From Candidatus Woesearchaeota archaeon (GTDB lineage Archaea > Nanobdellota > Nanobdellia > Woesearchaeales > GW2011-AR4): a stretch of DNA of 57,082 nucleotides. A program made the position numbers and the translations under genes. The first letter of the stretch is position 1; each line of letters opens with the position of its first letter. Under the pieces are notes generated by a model that was given only the letters and a program-made list of their open reading frames with translations, ran no database searches and was not told the DNA's origin. Below are positions 47,694-56,352 of this stretch, piece after piece. The stretch is from the NCBI GenBank assembly GCA_018303625.1, contig JAGVXV010000003.1, positions 1-57,082 on the forward strand. Direction: 5' to 3'.

Positions 47694-49217
47694 ATGGCAC
47701 TCTCGATAGAAGAAATGGCAGTTTTCTGTAAAAAGAAAGGCTTTGTTTACCCCAGCAGCGAAATCTACGGCGGATTTTCTGGCTTTTTTGATTACGGGCA
47801 CCTGGGAGTCGAGTTGAAAAACAATATCAAAGCCCGGTGGTGGAAAGCCTTTGTGCAGCAGAGGGAGGATATTGTCGGCATTGACGGGAGCATTATAACC
47901 CACCCAAGCGTATGGAAAGCATCAGGACATCTTGATGGCTTTGCTGATGTCATGGTTGAATGCAGGAAATGCGGCTCGAGATTCAGGGCAGACCAGCTTA
48001 TAGAAGACAAGCTCAGGATTCCCACAGCAGGCATGACAATAGGGGGAATGCATGCTGAAATAAAAGAAAATAAAATAAAATGCCAGAAATGCGGCTCTGA
48101 TTTAGGAGAGCCAAAAAAATTCAATTTGATGTTTGCGACAAATGTGGGGCCTGTGCAGACAAGCAGCTCTGCCGCTTATTTAAGGCCTGAGACAGCCCAG
48201 GTAATATTTGCGAATTTTAAGTTAGTGCAAGAAAATGCAAGGCTCAAGCTGCCTTTTGGAATTGCGCAGATTGGAAAGGCGTTCAGGAATGAAATATCCC
48301 CAAGGGATTTCCTTTTCAGGATGAGGGAATTTGAGCAGATGGAGATTGAGTATTTTGTGCACCCTGAAAAGCAGGATGAATGCATATTCATTAATGAAGT
48401 TTTGGATTATGAATTAAATGTCTTATCTGCTGATATGCAAAAAAACAGCAAAAAAATGCAGAAGATGAAAATAAAAGAATGCCTAAATAAAAAGATAATA
48501 AAAACAAAATGGCATGCTTACTGGCTTGCTATGGCGCACAAGTGGTTTGTTGAGCTAGGCGCCAATGCAGAAAATTTCAGGATAAGGCAGCATGTCAAGG
48601 ATGAGCTTTCGCATTACGCTTTGGACACTTGGGATTTGGAATATGAGTTCCCATTTGGATGGAAGGAGCTGCAAGGGCTTTCCAACAGGACTGATTTTGA
48701 CTTAAAGCAGCATATGCAGCATTCAAAAACAGACTTAAGCATTTTTGATGAGGAAAGCAAGAAGAAGATTCTGCCGCATGTCATCTGCGAGCCTTCGCAG
48801 GGAGTTGACAGGGCTTTCTTAGTCTTTATGTTTGATGCCTATAGCTATGATAAGGAAAGGGGAAATGTTGTTTTGAGATTGCATCCTAAACTGGCTCCGG
48901 TTAAAGTTGGGATTTTTTCATTGGTTAATAAGTTAGATGAAGAAGCCAGGAAAGTTTATGATTCACTGAAAAAGGAATTTGCCTGCACTTTTGACAGGAG
49001 CGGAAGCATTGGAAGAAGGTATGCAAGGGCGGATGAAATTGGAATTCCTTACTGTGTTACAATTGACTTTGACACTTTGAAGAATAAGGATGTCACTATA
49101 AGGGACAGGGATACAACAGAGCAGATAAGGGTTAAGATTGACGATTTAAAGAAAACAATGAGCAAATTAACCAATTCTGAAATTGAATTCGGAAAAGCAG
49201 GCAAATCGATTAAATAA
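47694..49217 (+). CDS. glyS: Glycyl-tRNA synthetase, archaeal/eukaryotic type
   Basis: A class II alpha2 enzyme. It has FCKKKGFVYPSSEIYGGFSGFFDYGHLGVELK, of which the GF-x-DYGHLG part is diagnostic, and an insertion with two CxxC pairs (CRKCGS, CQKCGS). The class II motifs follow: AYLRPETAQVIFANF, QIGKAFRNEISPRDFLFRMREFEQME and SQGVDRAFL, then an anticodon-binding domain (LHPKLAPVKVGIF). A TATA box at 47663-47670 gives a leaderless start at 47694. Length 507 is normal for short archaeal forms. Confidence 0.95.
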   Translation: MALSIEEMAVFCKKKGFVYPSSEIYGGFSGFFDYGHLGVELKNNIKARWWKAFVQQREDIVGIDGSIITHPSVWKASGHLDGFADVMVECRKCGSRFRADQLIEDKLRIPTAGMTIGGMHAEIKENKIKCQKCGSDLGEPKKFNLMFATNVGPVQTSSSAAYLRPETAQVIFANFKLVQENARLKLPFGIAQIGKAFRNEISPRDFLFRMREFEQMEIEYFVHPEKQDECIFINEVLDYELNVLSADMQKNSKKMQKMKIKECLNKKIIKTKWHAYWLAMAHKWFVELGANAENFRIRQHVKDELSHYALDTWDLEYEFPFGWKELQGLSNRTDFDLKQHMQHSKTDLSIFDEESKKKILPHVICEPSQGVDRAFLVFMFDAYSYDKERGNVVLRLHPKLAPVKVGIFSLVNKLDEEARKVYDSLKKEFACTFDRSGSIGRRYARADEIGIPYCVTIDFDTLKNKDVTIRDRDTTEQIRVKIDDLKKTMSKLTNSEIEFGKAGKSIK

Positions 49218-49266
49218 ACCGTTTTTCAGCATAATCTTTATAAACCTAATTAGAAAACTATACCCT

Positions 49267-49725
49267 ATGGCAATCAAGGACTTGAAAATAAGGCAGGGCA
49301 ATGTCGATGTTACGGTTGACATTGTTGACGTTGGTGATACAAGGGAATTTGAAAAATTCGGAAAGCGTGGAAGGGTTGCGACAGCTGTAGCCAAGGACGA
49401 TACAGGGGATATAAAGCTTACTTTGTGGAACGAGGACATTGACAGGATAAAGCCGGGAGATAAGGTGCACATAACCAACGGCTATGTTTCCGAATGGCAG
49501 GGCGAGCCTCAATTGACAACAGGGAAGTTTGGAAAGATAGAAGTAATGGGAGAAAGCAAAATAGCAAAAGAGGAAATGACAATGCCCCCAGATGAGGAGG
49601 AGGACAAAAGGCTTTACAGGGAAGCGGAGAAAAAGACAAAAAAGGCTGAAAAGGAGGCGTACCACGAGGAAGAGGGAGAATTAAGCGAGGAGCCTGTTTT
49701 TGATGAGGAGCAGATTGAAGATTAA
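49267..49725 (+). CDS. OB-fold single-strand DNA-binding protein (RPA/SOSS-B-like)
   Basis: From ATG 49267 it reads MAIKDLKIRQGNVDVTVDIVD, then an OB fold with RGRVATAVAKDDTGDIKLTLWNEDIDRIKPGDKVHITNGYVSEWQGEPQLTTGKFGKIEV. The second half is an acidic, charged tail (AEKKTKKAEKEAYHEEEGELSEE), as in many single-strand binding proteins where the tail binds partners. It resembles the short archaeal SSB/SOSS-B group. A TATA box about 25 bp upstream (near 49240) gives a leaderless start. The upstream ATG at 49183 lies in the GlyRS gene and is not used. Confidence 0.85.
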   Translation: MAIKDLKIRQGNVDVTVDIVDVGDTREFEKFGKRGRVATAVAKDDTGDIKLTLWNEDIDRIKPGDKVHITNGYVSEWQGEPQLTTGKFGKIEVMGESKIAKEEMTMPPDEEEDKRLYREAEKKTKKAEKEAYHEEEGELSEEPVFDEEQIED

Positions 49726-49776
49726 TTCTTAAAAACATAACATATTTAAACCAAAAATAAATTCATTTTCTTTATT

Positions 49777-49863
49777 GGGACCGTAGCTCAGTCTGGGAGA
49801 GCACTACGCTGAAGAACTGCTTTTGAAACGTAGGTGTCGTGGATTCAAATTCCACCGGTCCCA
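49777..49863 (+). tRNA. tRNA-Phe(GAA) with one intron
   Basis: Acceptor GGGACCG pairs with CGGTCCC, with discriminator A. The D arm is GCTC/GAGC, and the T arm GTGGA-TTCAAAT-TCCAC is perfect. The anticodon stem CTACG (49804-49808) pairs with CGTAG after a 20-nt loop. Removing 13 nt (49815-49827) at the canonical 37/38 site leaves CT-GAA-G plus A, anticodon GAA. GAAG of the exon can pair with CTTT of the intron. A TATA box at 49742-49750 precedes it. CCA is not encoded. Confidence 0.88.
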
Positions 49864-49889
49864 TTTGCCTTTAAACTTCTTGCAGCAGC

Positions 49890-50459
49890 CTAAAACGCAT
49901 TTGGCCCTTCTTTTAACGATTCCGGATCAGGTATTATCCTGTCTATCATCTCAATGACAAAATATCCCAGAGGGAAGAACAGCACAACAGAAAAGACGAA
50001 TTGCCATGTTAATTCAACCACATTGTAAAATATAGGAGTGAACACAATAACAATATAAGTGACAATGCGGATCCTGCCAATATACTTTGTCAGCGCTTTC
50101 CCTTTCGCGCCTTTGTAAATTATGAAGATTCCATACAGCAGCACAAAGACGGCCACCAAAAACTTCCCCGCGATTTGCTTCCATGTCATTTTTGTTCCTT
50201 CAATGAGGGCGTTAGTTGTCGTTCTGGTCCAGTCAATGCCCACCCACAGTGCAATTACGCCGTTGGAAATCGCATTCCCTATCGATGTGCCTTTTTTCTC
50301 CTGAAAAACTTCTGTAAAAAGCCAGCCGAGGTAGATTGGCACCAAAACCCACAGCATGTTTAGATTTTCAAAAGGGGCAACAAAAATGGCATGGAGCCAA
50401 AGCTTCAGCAAAGCCCACAGGTACAGACCTATAGAACTCAGTATTGATAAAAAGCTCAT
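49890..50459 (-). CDS. Polytopic membrane protein, unknown
   Basis: 189 residues with four or five helices. Notable stretches are WVLVPIYLGWLFTEVFQEKKGTSIGNAISNG between the second and third, and an end VIEMIDRIIPDPESLKEGPNAF that is likely cytoplasmic. It belongs to an uncharacterised archaeal membrane type to my recollection. It is convergent with the tRNA-Phe gene and separated from the Tad genes by a 210-bp region with an inverted repeat. Confidence 0.6.
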   Translation of the reverse strand: MSFLSILSSIGLYLWALLKLWLHAIFVAPFENLNMLWVLVPIYLGWLFTEVFQEKKGTSIGNAISNGVIALWVGIDWTRTTTNALIEGTKMTWKQIAGKFLVAVFVLLYGIFIIYKGAKGKALTKYIGRIRIVTYIVIVFTPIFYNVVELTWQFVFSVVLFFPLGYFVIEMIDRIIPDPESLKEGPNAF

Positions 50460-50577
50460 GCGGCAGATGTTGAGGAAGTACTATAAATAATTTGTTGTAA
50501 ATTCCAAAGGCTGGCTCTTTGATTTTCTTTGGGAGGGTTTGATATTCCTAAAAGAATAATTTTAACATAAAAATATT

Positions 50578-50599
50578 TATATAGGAATAATCCTATATA
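50578..50599. promoter_or_regulatory. Perfect inverted repeat over a TATA-like sequence
   Basis: TATATAGGA-ATAA-TCCTATATA is a perfect 9+9 inverted repeat. Its left arm continues a TATA-like ATTTATATA, so a bound repressor would block transcription toward the small ORF at 50612. It lies in the 210-bp gap between two minus-strand genes. Confidence 0.5.
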
Positions 50600-50611
50600 G
50601 CAGGAGAGGTG

Positions 50612-50674
50612 GTGAAATTCGAGATTATAAGTGAGATTTTAAGGAGCAAAGGGCTGGTTATAGGGCCTATTTAG
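50612..50674 (+). CDS. 20-residue ORF behind inverted-repeat promoter
   Basis: A GTG start lies behind GGAGAGGTG and reads MKFEIISEILRSKGLVIGPI before a stop inside the end of the tadC-like gene. The promoter palindrome and ribosome site make it plausible as a short gene or as the remaining start of a lost regulator. It could also be an antisense leader over the tadC 3' end. Weakly supported. Confidence 0.3.
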   Translation: MKFEIISEILRSKGLVIGPI

Positions 50675-52845
50675 GCATTCAGCGTGGTAGTCAGGATTGT
50701 AGAGGCAAGTACATTGAATAGTATCATTACAATCAGCGATATAATGCAGTAAAGAATCGTGCTTTTTGTCAGATTCTGGCCTAATTGGTATTTTTCCATC
50801 AGCGTGTCAGAGCCGTTTTCAATGCCGTTTGCCAAAACTGTCAGTATATACGTAATCTGGACAACATAGATGCCGACAATTATCTGGAAATGATATGTGG
50901 GGATGCCTTCTCCGAAAAGCCCGACTAAGCCTATATTCGCCCCTTCGGTGCCTTCTGATGTAAGCTGCCCGAGCTGCTGCCCAAGCTTTCCCAGAATTGT
51001 CCCGACCATAGATGTTATGCCTATCACGATTCCTGCTATTGCAGGCGTCAAAAACTTGATTTGAGAAACCATGGAAGAGATTATATCAGCCATCAGGTCT
51101 TTGAGGCGCTCATTAACCTTATGTATCTCTTTGATGTACCTTGAAACATTTGTCAGCGCCTGGGCTGCTATCAAGGGACCTTTTTTCAATGACTGCGTTA
51201 AGACCTTCATTGAGCTTTCAATCAGGTTGGATGGGAACTTTACCAAAGCGCCATGCAGCGGGTCAAAAATAGCGGTTTGCACGGACATGCCAAGCTTTCT
51301 TATGTTTGTGCTTACAAGCTCGAAAAAGCTTCCTGAGACAGTCCCTTCCATGACTGAAGCGACTTTGCCGAATGCAATTTCAGCCGGAAGCCCGTCGCCA
51401 AGCCTGTTGCCCAGCTGGAACATGGCATTTGCAAATTCAAGCTCAAGCTGCTTTGACCTTTCCCTTATCTTGATTATATTCTTTGACCTCAGCTTGTAAA
51501 ATATGCCTATTGAGAGGCCTAATGCCAAAGTAACAGATAAGCTCAGTAGCGCAGCCCCCAATCCATAAGGCCCTGTTTCCTGCCCGGTAGTTTCATTTTC
51601 CCTGTAGCTTAGCAGGCAAAACTTTTTTCCGCAGCTGCTGGTTAAGTCCTCCTCGCCAAATCCGATATCGGGGGAGTTTACTGCATGCAATATCAATGGG
51701 CTTAAGCCTAAAATCAGCAGAAAAATGCCCAGCAGCACGCTTACTACGAGGGGGCTGAGGCTTAATTCAGCATTTCCTACCTTTATTATTATATTCTTGT
51801 ACCTTTTTAATTCAGGATTTTCCTCTGAAATGTCATTTTCCCCGTAACCAGTAGGCCTTCTGCTGAGTATGTTTTTGCCCAGGAAATAAACTGCAATCGG
51901 CAATGTTACATTGTAGATTGTTGCGATATGGTACCATTTCGCATTTTCCATAAATGCCACGACCAACGGCAGAATGACCAAGCCCAGAATAGGCAGGATT
52001 ATCCCAAGCATGTGCAGCATTGTTATCGGGCTTTGCAGATTATGGGCGTAGTGCAGCATTTTTTCATAAGTTTCGTCCAGAATAACATCAAGGGCCTTGT
52101 CAAGGGAGTTAAGCCTGCGGCTTTCAGAAGTCTCGTACAATGATGCCTCAACCAAATGGAAAGACTCTATAAACTCCAGATTCCATTTTTTCCATGTTTC
52201 AAGGTACATGTCCATGCTTTCCTTTATTGATGCATACTTCTCAGACTCAACATCCCATAAGACTTTTTTAAGGTCGAGGCTTAAGGGGGGCGCCAGGTGC
52301 TCTGACGCGAATTCTATTGCATTCTCAAGATTAGAGGTGTGCCTCATGTAAGTCACGACATAGAAAGTGCACAAAACCATCTGGTTTGAGGCTTTCAGGC
52401 GCCAGCTGTTGGCGGCATATTCAGGAAATTTTGCCAGCGGCCTCATCAAAGACAGGCCGACAATGAAGAAAAACATTATGAAAAATGTCGACTGCAGCAG
52501 GGCAAATGAGAGCAATGAGCCGAAAAGTATTATGAATATCGGCGCAAAGTAGGAAAAGGAGAGCACTCCTGCGGGCGTTGCATTTAAGTGCGCAATGCTG
52601 ATATTTTCCTGCATTGATTGCGCATTTTTTTCATTTGGCTTTACCTTTATGAATTTCTCGCTTAGGCTGCATAATTTTTCGTACAGGCTCAAATGCCGGG
52701 GCATGTATTGCTTCTTGAATTCCTGGTACTCTGTTGAAGAAATCTGCTTGGGCTGCTGCAGCTTTGCGCCTAGCTCGCGCTCTATGTTCCTCTTGTAAAC
52801 CTCAACAAGATTCCTTAATCTCTCCCTGTCTATCTCGGATGGCAT
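50671..52845 (-). CDS. TadC/FlaJ-type membrane protein of a type IV pilus-like system
   Basis: The membrane platform of a type IV filament or Tad system. It has two T2SS-F-type domains, each a helical bundle followed by membrane helices. The first contains VVTYMRHTSNLENAIEFASEHLAPPLSLDLKKVLWDVES, and the second LEFANAMFQLGNRLGDGLPAEIAFGKVA and SLKKGPLIAAQALTNVSRYIKE. It totals about nine helices. Length 724 is that of archaeal TadC-like proteins with both halves fused. Its gene follows the ATPase at 68 bp distance on the same strand. No pilin or peptidase gene is in the window. Confidence 0.85.
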   Translation of the reverse strand: MPSEIDRERLRNLVEVYKRNIERELGAKLQQPKQISSTEYQEFKKQYMPRHLSLYEKLCSLSEKFIKVKPNEKNAQSMQENISIAHLNATPAGVLSFSYFAPIFIILFGSLLSFALLQSTFFIMFFFIVGLSLMRPLAKFPEYAANSWRLKASNQMVLCTFYVVTYMRHTSNLENAIEFASEHLAPPLSLDLKKVLWDVESEKYASIKESMDMYLETWKKWNLEFIESFHLVEASLYETSESRRLNSLDKALDVILDETYEKMLHYAHNLQSPITMLHMLGIILPILGLVILPLVVAFMENAKWYHIATIYNVTLPIAVYFLGKNILSRRPTGYGENDISEENPELKRYKNIIIKVGNAELSLSPLVVSVLLGIFLLILGLSPLILHAVNSPDIGFGEEDLTSSCGKKFCLLSYRENETTGQETGPYGLGAALLSLSVTLALGLSIGIFYKLRSKNIIKIRERSKQLELEFANAMFQLGNRLGDGLPAEIAFGKVASVMEGTVSGSFFELVSTNIRKLGMSVQTAIFDPLHGALVKFPSNLIESSMKVLTQSLKKGPLIAAQALTNVSRYIKEIHKVNERLKDLMADIISSMVSQIKFLTPAIAGIVIGITSMVGTILGKLGQQLGQLTSEGTEGANIGLVGLFGEGIPTYHFQIIVGIYVVQITYILTVLANGIENGSDTLMEKYQLGQNLTKSTILYCIISLIVMILFNVLASTILTTTLNA

Positions 52846-52913
52846 TTTAATTCAGAATTGAAGAAATTCCAATGTTTTTATCACCTCTTTTCAAAAATTT
52901 TTATTAGCAATCC

Positions 52914-55202
52914 TTAAATATTCATTTTCTTGGCTGTCCTTTGCAGCCACTGGTTCCATTCCGCAAGTATCCTTTTTGAGTCCAGAGCGCCAACTTCTTC
53001 CTTGATTTTATCAGCAATTTTGTGGTACTGGTCGTTTGAGTTTATTACAAAATCGGCTTCGAGCAAATTCGGCATTTTCGCCTTATCGGAAAATTGCACA
53101 AGCGTTTCCTTGATTTTTGTCCTTAGCAGGATATTATCCCAGACAGCATCCCAGTTGCCTGCCCATTCCTTTACATTTCCCGCAACACCTTTTAGGATTT
53201 CGCTCTCGCCATTAATCAGGTCATCGCTGGGCTCTAACTGGTCTGTTCTTGAGTCGTATTTCATCAGGTCGGAAAAGCCGTTTTCAAGCAATGGATCCTG
53301 CTCCCAGTGCTTCCTTACTTCAGTTAATTGAGTGACTCTGCGCCAGCGATGCAGCCCGTCTGCGCTTCTTATAGGATTTGCAACAACAATAATGTCTGTT
53401 GCCTTGAAGCTTGTCCTTGGAACCTGCAAATCATTGACAACCCTGTCAAAAACGCCATATGGGGAATCTCCATGAATTGTTCCTGCCACGACATTAGCCA
53501 AAGCTCCTATCCTCATTGCCTCATATAGGGCAAGAGCTTCTTTGCTTCTTATTTCACCGACAATTAAAGCAGAGTCTCCCATTCTTAGTGTAGTCCTTAT
53601 GCCCTCATCAGCGGGAACTTCAGAGCCACCTTTAGACAAAGCAGCTGCAACTTTCATCGCCTGTATATTATAGCCTAATTTTCTTAATGATGATGTTGGC
53701 AGTTCTAGTGTATCCTCAATCGTTATAACGCGGTATTTTCTCATTAATTCAACAAGCAATGCCCCAAGCAAAGAGGTTTTTCCTGCTGACCTTGTTCCAG
53801 CGACAAGTATTGTTCTCGCGCCGTCTATCAAAAAGCTCAGGATTCCTGCCGACAGCGGGTTTATCATCCTGTTTTTTATAAACAGAGGAAGTGTCCACGG
53901 CTTATCGCGGTGCCTTCTGAATGCATAAGCCAGCCCAAAAGGGTTTAATGGCGGAGCAACAACAGCAACTCTTGCCCTCGCTTCCGGAATTTCCAGCTCT
54001 GTGTCCAAAATCGGGTTGGCTTCGTCCAGAGGCCTGCCGGAAATCAATCTTAATTTTGAAGCCCAGCTTTCCGCCTCTGGTATTGTCGGCACGATATTTG
54101 TCCTGCAGTCAGCATAATCCTGGTGCACAATAAACATAGGAACCTCGCCCATAGGCGAGTTTATTGTTATATCCTGCACTTTTTCATCCTTAAGCAAAAG
54201 CTCTATAAGCCCGAAACCGACTGTGTATCTCACCAGAATTTCGGTCAGCTGCTCGATTTCCTCTGCCTTGAGCTTTAAATTCCTGTAGCTGCTTAGCTCT
54301 TCAATCAAGTCTTGGCCTACATTGGAGAAAACCTGCCTCATCCTTTCAGGATTCACAAATTCGTCTTTCGATGGCTTGTGCTCTGCCATTATCTTTCTTG
54401 CAGTGTCCAGAATTTCATATTTTTCCTCTGAAAGCTTGAATTCAGGAGGCACCATGTGATAAAGGTAATGCACGCTGTCCGGCAGCTCAAAAATAGTCAC
54501 TTCCGTGTCGCCTACAGTGTATGTATCAATCTCTTCTGCATCGTGCGGAAAAGTTGCCATCAGCCTTGTAAACATAAAGTCAGGCCTTATCGTAGCTGCG
54601 AAGATTTTACTGTAAACTGACCTGTCACCTATTTTATAGCCGGCAATGTATGGCTTTGCAATCGCTATAAGCCTTGTTTTTTCCAGCAGGCCTATCAGGT
54701 AGTCAATCAGCGCCGTATATTTCTGGGTGCATTTTATATACTGCTGGTCAGGGGATTTTTCCGAGCTTATCCTTTCTTCCCTGCTCAGCCTTACCAATTC
54801 AACATAAGCCCCTATCGGATCAGCCCTTAGCAAATTTGAGATGGTGTTTTGTATCGAGGCATACCATGTATTGGCCCATTTCCCGCAGGTTATATCTGAA
54901 AGAAGCGCAGTATAGCTGAAAAAATCCTTTCTTTTTGTCAGCTGCTTGTATAAATTCGCGATTTCCTGTATAAGAAGAGTTTGGCCGTAGTCATACTCAT
55001 AGTTCCTTTTCTGCAGGAAAACGATCTTTGTTATTTTTCCCGACTCTATTATCAGGTCGCATGTTTTTGCCATCACAACAGGGTCATCTTCCAGAGAAGG
55101 GACTTTTTGGTATTCTTCCAAGTCTATCATCAATATCGTCTCTTCGCCTTCCCTTACTATGTCATAGCTGAAGGGCTTCTTGCTCTCTCCAAACAAAGCC
55201 AT
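52914..55202 (-). CDS. TadA/GspE-family secretion ATPase
   Basis: The hexameric ATPase that drives a type IV filament. A long N-terminal region (about 350 residues, including DITINSPMGEVPMFIVHQDY) precedes the motor: Walker A VAGTRSAGKTSLLGAL near residue 463, the Asp box VITIEDTLELP, Walker B LIVGEIRSKEALALYEAMR and the His box AGTIHGDSPYGVFDRVV. A C-terminal extension of 130 residues ends EWNQWLQRTAKKMNI. Its ATG overlaps the stop of the ribbon-helix-helix gene by one base. Together with the FlaJ-like partner it forms a minimal export or adhesion machine. Confidence 0.92.
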   Translation of the reverse strand: MALFGESKKPFSYDIVREGEETILMIDLEEYQKVPSLEDDPVVMAKTCDLIIESGKITKIVFLQKRNYEYDYGQTLLIQEIANLYKQLTKRKDFFSYTALLSDITCGKWANTWYASIQNTISNLLRADPIGAYVELVRLSREERISSEKSPDQQYIKCTQKYTALIDYLIGLLEKTRLIAIAKPYIAGYKIGDRSVYSKIFAATIRPDFMFTRLMATFPHDAEEIDTYTVGDTEVTIFELPDSVHYLYHMVPPEFKLSEEKYEILDTARKIMAEHKPSKDEFVNPERMRQVFSNVGQDLIEELSSYRNLKLKAEEIEQLTEILVRYTVGFGLIELLLKDEKVQDITINSPMGEVPMFIVHQDYADCRTNIVPTIPEAESWASKLRLISGRPLDEANPILDTELEIPEARARVAVVAPPLNPFGLAYAFRRHRDKPWTLPLFIKNRMINPLSAGILSFLIDGARTILVAGTRSAGKTSLLGALLVELMRKYRVITIEDTLELPTSSLRKLGYNIQAMKVAAALSKGGSEVPADEGIRTTLRMGDSALIVGEIRSKEALALYEAMRIGALANVVAGTIHGDSPYGVFDRVVNDLQVPRTSFKATDIIVVANPIRSADGLHRWRRVTQLTEVRKHWEQDPLLENGFSDLMKYDSRTDQLEPSDDLINGESEILKGVAGNVKEWAGNWDAVWDNILLRTKIKETLVQFSDKAKMPNLLEADFVINSNDQYHKIADKIKEEVGALDSKRILAEWNQWLQRTAKKMNI

Positions 55203-55345
55203 TATTTATCAACCTCTTTTTTCAGATTATCCAGTGCAATTTCAATCAAATGGGACTTGTTCCTGTAGCTTTTTTTGCCTTTAATCTCCTTTTCAATCCA
55301 TTTAATGAGCTCTTCGTCAATTGTGGCGCTTATTGGCTTTTTCAT
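55202..55345 (-). CDS. Ribbon-helix-helix protein, 47 residues
   Basis: It begins MKKPISATIDEELIKWIEKE and continues KSYRNKSHLIEIALDNLKKE, the beta-helix-helix pattern of a MetJ/Arc-type DNA-binding protein. The stop TAA shares its last base with the ATG of the ATPase gene, so the two are translated together. The dimer probably binds its own AT-rich upstream region (55346-55440) and controls the filament operon. Confidence 0.8.
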   Translation of the reverse strand: MKKPISATIDEELIKWIEKEIKGKKSYRNKSHLIEIALDNLKKEVDK

Positions 55346-55468
55346 TATATTATGATATATATTTTATATTTTTTACAATATTTTTTATTATTTTATATAC
55401 TTTATAATATATCAGTATTTAAAGGTTTTGGTCACAAAATATTAAAAGCCGAATTAAAAACCAGCTAT

Positions 55469-55579
55469 AGCAAATGACTTTAATAATCGTAAGTTTAAAG
55501 ATTCTCAAAAGTCATTTGCTTATTAGGAAAAGATATTAAGTATCTTAAGCAATCATACGAAAATTAATGTCTTTTCCTA
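55469..55579. repeat. Intergenic region with two strong inverted repeats
   Basis: AGCAAATGACTTT (55469-55481) and AAAGTCATTTGCT (55508-55520) form a perfect 13-bp stem with a 26-nt loop. TAGGAAAAGA (55524-55533) and TCTTTTCCTA (55570-55579) form a perfect 10-bp stem, and the inner AAGATA-TTAAG-TATCTT competes with it. The block lies between the RHH gene and a 78-residue ORF. It may be a small structured RNA or regulator sites. No family known. Confidence 0.45.
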
Positions 55580-55594
55580 TATGTTGATGACAAA

Positions 55595-55831
55595 ATGGAA
55601 TATAACACTCTAGTTGAGAAAATTGAAGGCATTCTTAATAGCTACGTTCGTAATTCCCAACGTATTGTAAATGAATTTAGAAGGGAATCTTCTATACCCG
55701 GAATATGGAGAGCTATGTACCCTAATGTTTACATAGCAAAAGGCATAAGGGAGGCTGTAATGTTTGCGGTAAATCCTTCTGGCAGAATTGAAAAATGGGC
55801 AAAATATTATAAAAATACCGGTAAAAAATGA
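55595..55831 (+). CDS. 78-residue basic helical protein, unknown
   Basis: It reads MEYNTLVEKIEGILNSYVRN, then QRIVNEFRRESSIPGIWRAMYPN and IREAVMFAVNPSGRIEKWAKYY. It is soluble and basic, with no recognised family. The ATG lies 15 bp after the inverted-repeat block and lacks a clear ribosome site. The opposite-strand ORF over the same place has no better support. Real but uncertain. Confidence 0.45.
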   Translation: MEYNTLVEKIEGILNSYVRNSQRIVNEFRRESSIPGIWRAMYPNVYIAKGIREAVMFAVNPSGRIEKWAKYYKNTGKK

Positions 55832-55934
55832 AAACAAAAAAGCACTAACCATTTTTTATAAATTATATAAAAAAATTAAAATCCGCAAGGTTTATATATA
55901 ACCTTTTCCAGAGAATATTGTTAAGCATTTTACT

Positions 55935-56348
55935 ATGGCAGAGCAACCGCTTAATGAAACATTTTTTGTTTTTGTCAGACAAAGAGGACCAGCTATAGAT
56001 TCTCGGTATGCTGTACTGTCTGTATCCACTAATCCAGATCAACTTCTGCCTTCTTATGATGGGCATGAAGGATAGGCAGATGTGAAAGGAGGCATTACAT
56101 TTCACTTTCGCCAATTCTTTGCACCTGATAATTATTTGGCAGCTATTGGACTGGATTATTTTAAAAAGGGCTTAACGACTATTTATGCTAAGAATAAGGG
56201 CAGTGGAGAATTTGATTCTGTATTATTTAGAGGGGCTGATGAGTACATCAATACCATTATTGGTGGTTTAAAAGAGAAAGTGTCAGAACCTCTTCCGGAA
56301 GATCCTTCTTTAGAGCCTATTGTTCAGGGAGAATTTGAAAATAGGTAA
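55935..56348 (+). pseudogene. ORF interrupted by in-frame TAG
   Basis: A TATA box near 55890 precedes ATG 55935. The frame runs MAEQPLNETFFVFVRQRGP to SYDGHEG, then TAG (56073-56075), then continues in the same frame ADVKGGITFHFRQFFAPDN to a second stop at 56348. The second part could restart at GTG 56082, nine bases after AAGGA. So this is either one gene broken by a nonsense change, two coupled genes, or a read-through gene. The protein is soluble and not recognised. No pyrrolysine genes are in the window. Confidence 0.5.
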
Positions 56349-56352
56349 CTAA

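Noticed and set aside
55935-56348. Pyrrolysine or other recoding at the TAG
   Set aside because: No pyl genes or recoding structure are visible and a GTG restart exists, so a nonsense change or two genes is simpler.
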